Assembly: GCF_910592395.1 (NCBI RefSeq) | Contig: NC_088312.1 | Location: 7,628,001 to 7,692,000, forward strand | DNA length: 64,000 nucleotides | Source of the DNA: Lineus longissimus | Taxonomy: Eukaryota; Nemertea; Pilidiophora; Heteronemertea; Lineidae | Direction: 5' to 3' | Shown here: positions 62,519 to 64,000 of the stretch, piece by piece | Layout: every line of letters begins with the position of its first letter | Numbering within the stretch: the first letter of the stretch is position 1 | Made by a program: the position numbers and the translations under genes | Notes under the pieces: model-generated | The model's input: the letters and a program-made list of their open reading frames with translations, nothing else | What the model was told of the DNA's origin: nothing | Databases searched by the model: none

Positions 62519-63565
62519 GCGATGGAACTTGAACAAGAATTAACTGATCAAATCCATGATGGACATTACCAACCTCATTGGAGAGTTATTTGGACTGCAG
62601 TTCAAATGAAGGCTGATGATTGCCAGTCGCTTTTATGTCCTACAATGTGGGTTGATTTTGTTTGTTTCAAAACGACTTACATTGGAGATAAACCTTCTCG
62701 CCTGCTGAAAGATTTGTTCAGATGGTGTTTTTTTAGATTTGAAATGGACTTAGATTTGAGATGATCCTCGAGTTACTGACGAGAAGATTATGGAAAATAT
62801 TAGTCGGATGGACTATTCGCAATGTAAGCAGTGGGACTGATGGTTCTAACATCAGTCAGGTAGGTACATGCAGTGGTTGTTATGAAGGCATTTTATTGAT
62901 AGACGACAGAATATTGATGTATTATAAGAAGTAAGGACTGTGATCTGTCTGTAGCGATTGGGCTGGTCATGGAGTAATCTTGTGATGCTGGTCAAGTCCG
63001 TAGTGTTATAAGGCCACAAGGGATGCCTGCAATAGGCTATGGCTTATCTTTGTGGTGGGAGAAGGCGGTTGTATTGTGTGGCACATCATGATTAAACTTT
63101 GAATGCAATTAGTATGATTTTGTGTTTGCTGTTTCACGGTTTACCTGATGTACGATTTATTTAAAAGGAGTTAGAGCCAAACCTAATTGACTGAAACAAA
63201 TTCTGGTGTATTTTACAGGTTAGAATTGCAGGGGAGAAGGCTAGCTTTGTCAAATGTCAAGGGGGCTACTGGTGTTGCTTGAACGTTGTCTTAGGAGACT
63301 GAGATTGACGTTATGCATTTTTTGGGATTAACACTTAAAAATTATAGTCAGTGATATTTCTGCTTCACTCAATGCGACAGCCTTCTCTCACCGAGAATGA
63401 TGGTGCAAGTAAATCAACTACCTGTATTTAATGCATATTGTAATATTATCATCATTTTATACCTTCAGGTTATGTTGTAAATGTAGATTTTATGAAAGTT
63501 TATCTGAGAATATATAGTTAATTCATATAACGTTTTGTATAATAAAATAATGTAACTATCAGCCT
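62519..63565 (+). other. 3' untranslated region
   Basis: About 1 kb after the stop. No competing frame with family resemblance is present. It ends just after the AATAAA at 63541, followed by a T/G-rich stretch (cctgtttgttgtata) that fits a downstream polyadenylation element. Confidence 0.8.
63541..63546 (+). terminator. Poly(A) signal AATAAA
   Basis: A canonical hexamer about 1020 bases after the stop codon, followed within 25 bases by a T/G-rich tract. A second AATAAA lies at 63974-63979 and could serve a longer transcript. Confidence 0.75.
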
Positions 63566-64000
63566 GTTTGTTGTATAGCGCTCTATCTCAGCGCTGTATA
63601 TATAGTGAATTAAGATTAACCCATTGGCCATTATCAACATTAGTCGATGTTGTATTCTGATGAAGTGTTATTGCTCCAAAACAAATCAATGCTGCCTAGC
63701 CAAACTTTGAATGAAGAAATTTGAGATAAGGGGACATCTTTAGGGACAGTAACGTGAACAGCGCAAGTGTTTACAAGAGTCATCCCTGCAGGCAATCAGC
63801 TTTCTCTAAGACTCCTAAGCAGTCCATTTCGTCATACTGATCATACCCAGAGGCTGGTCCACTGCATCCGGAGTATACTTTCTCCACGCAGAGATGATAC
63901 TCTTGGATATTCTAGAGTAGGGCATTACACTCTCATTACCACGCGAAGTATAGGTATTAATCTAATCCTTATAAATAAAACGGAGATCTACCACCCCTTT
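63566..64000. other. Intergenic sequence after the gene
   Basis: No coding or RNA signal seen. It contains the alternative AATAAA at 63974. Confidence 0.6.

Overview
The window is animal (metazoan) genomic DNA. It is AT-rich, with many short exons bounded by GT-AG introns, intronic tandem repeats and MITE-like fragments, and no bacterial features. I can support one protein-coding gene. It lies on the + strand, starts before the window, and ends with a stop codon at 62516-62518, followed by a 3'UTR of about 1 kb and a poly(A) signal at 63541. GC content, intron sizes and repeat types fit a marine invertebrate such as an echinoderm, hemichordate, cephalochordate or lophotrochozoan. I cannot name the species.

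The gene encodes an intracellular calcium-release channel of the inositol trisphosphate receptor (IP3R) / ryanodine receptor (RyR) superfamily. I traced 48 constitutive coding positions by splice sites, intron phase and family resemblance. Their summed length is 6750 nt, every phase joins, and the chain closes on the stop, giving 2249 residues. Residue numbers below count from the first codon of the exon at 345. Order along the protein: large helical solenoid with RIH-type repeats (exons 1-23, 345-29261); RIH-associated region with a polybasic/acidic insert (exons 24-33, 30871-39623); variable linker (exons 34-36, 40075-42789); pre-membrane domain (exons 37-38); membrane domain and pore (exons 38-44, 47460-57183); zinc-finger C-terminal domain (exons 45-47); and a coiled-coil plus very long Gly/Pro-rich and acidic disordered tail (exon 48). 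The window begins near the equivalent of residue 900 of a vertebrate IP3R, so the ligand-binding N-terminus lies upstream and is not visible.

The protein does not fall cleanly into either known branch. The central solenoid reads like IP3R. The last transmembrane segments (VTQNGK, VVFYLYAVVGFALFR, CDD) read like RyR. The gate end of S6 (LNIIFGIIVDTF) reads like IP3R. The selectivity-filter position reads FGLIGD instead of GGGVGD or GGGIGD. Two exons are tandemly duplicated across introns of only 55 and 45 nt (30871-31121 and 60200-60484), which predicts two mutually exclusive splicing choices and four isoforms.

Repeats: a roughly 150-bp unit repeated six times in the intron at 5936-6894, reaching the splice acceptor; a GC-rich 45-bp minisatellite at 21051-21506, with a related array and the same flank at 37978-38313; an inverted-repeat MITE-like family carrying a GGGCCCAGTT end; and scattered homopolymers. 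No RNA gene, CRISPR array or independent second gene was found.
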